Shown piece by piece: positions 15,152 to 15,525 of a stretch of DNA of 15,525 nucleotides. The stretch lies in the NCBI GenBank assembly GCA_905235775.1, contig CAJOMY010000068.1, forward strand, positions 1-15,525, given 5' to 3'. This stretch comes from an uncultured Bacteroidales bacterium. Lineage in GTDB: Bacteria > Bacteroidota > Bacteroidia > Bacteroidales > UBA932. The notes beneath the pieces are model-generated. The model was given only the letters and a program-made list of their open reading frames with translations, ran no database searches and was not told the DNA's origin. Position numbers and translations under genes: made by a program. The first letter of the stretch is position 1. The number at the start of each line of letters is the position of its first letter.

Positions 15152-15525
15152 TTATCCAACAATCGCGCCATTGCCGACCGCTTCCTGCGGGGTGATGAAG
15201 CGCATCGTGCCGTCGCCCTGCCTGGCCATCAGGATCATGCCCCGGCTCTCGATCCTGCGGATGGTGCGGGGCTGCAGGTTCGCCAGGATGCAGATCTGCT
15301 TGCCGACCAGGGCCTCGGGCGTGTAATATTCCGCGATGCCGGACACGATGGTGCGGCGGTCGATGCCGGTGTCGATCGTGAGCTTGAGGAGCTTGTCGGT
15401 CTTGGGCACGCGCTCGGCCTCCAGAACCGTGGCGGTGCGGATGTCCATCTTCTCAAACTCCTCGAAGGTGCACGCCTCCTTCTGCGGGGCCACCTGCTTC
15501 GCGGCTTCGGCCCTGGCGGCCGCCT
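15152..15525 (-). CDS. metG: Methionyl-tRNA synthetase, C-terminal tRNA-binding domain (5' part outside window)
   Basis: Frame open from the window edge to a stop at 15152. It reads an Ala/Lys-rich linker (AAARAEAAKQVAPQKE), then a complete EMAP/Trbp111-like OB-fold tRNA-binding domain: FEEFEKMDIRTATVLEAERV, KTDKLLKLTIDTG, RTIVSGIAEYYTPEALVG, LANLQPRTIRRIESRGMILM and the closing VGNGAIVG. This domain ends Bacteroidetes MetRS, where it forms the dimer and helps hold tRNA. A free-standing CsaA-like protein is the alternative, but the in-frame linker running off the edge favours metG. Confidence 0.87.
   Translation of the reverse strand, partial: AAARAEAAKQVAPQKEACTFEEFEKMDIRTATVLEAERVPKTDKLLKLTIDTGIDRRTIVSGIAEYYTPEALVGKQICILANLQPRTIRRIESRGMILMARQGDGTMRFITPQEAVGNGAIVG

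Overview
The window looks like a chromosomal segment of a high-GC (about 60% by eye) Bacteroidales bacterium, perhaps an Alistipes-like or uncultured gut lineage. Evidence: six gene starts carry the Bacteroidetes -7 promoter box TAnnTTTG, one with a perfect TTTG-N19-TAAATTTG; the gene content (DUF4783 next to rlmH, cmk-ispH pair, Bacteroidetes-type EF-P, secreted GH95 fucosidase) also fits. Genus-level placement is a guess. No tRNA, rRNA, CRISPR array or transposase was seen.

Layout. 1-5945 (minus): a compact rlmH > giant NtrY-like sensor kinase > secreted GH95 glycosidase operon, with a 4-nt overlap and a 3-nt gap; the GH95 gene runs off the left edge. 5995-6399 (plus): a small secreted DUF4783 protein, convergent with efp (minus) across a strong bidirectional hairpin. 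The efp reading frame is broken by a frameshift. 7092-8734 (minus): ispH and cmk overlap by 7 nt; a palindromic repeat has extended the end of Cmk. 8735-10368: an accessory-looking patch with a lower-GC AAA+ ATPase under its own promoter, flanked by a small lipoprotein-like ORF and by a rearranged copy of the lptB tail. 10369-13051 (minus): lptB behind dnaX. 13091-13864 (plus): an unrecognised secreted protein, divergent from dnaX. 13898-15043 (minus): an NtrC/NtrX-type response regulator with a modified GAFTGA loop and no DNA-binding domain. 15152-15525 (minus): the 3' end of metG, separated from the regulator by a 90-bp palindromic element.

How it fits together. Most genes are housekeeping: translation (metG, rlmH, efp), replication (dnaX), LPS export (lptB), isoprenoid and nucleotide metabolism (ispH, cmk). 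The NtrY-like kinase and the NtrX-like regulator, 8.4 kb apart, are natural candidate partners, and the kinase shares an operon with a glycan-cleaving enzyme. The genome seems to carry short palindromic elements that sit inside or beside genes: one in frame in dnaX, one in the cmk tail, one between metG and the regulator. I see no clearly new defence or mobile system. The most unusual spots are the ATPase insertion with its swapped lptB duplication, the in-frame palindrome in dnaX, the headless NtrX-like regulator and several nearly leaderless promoters.
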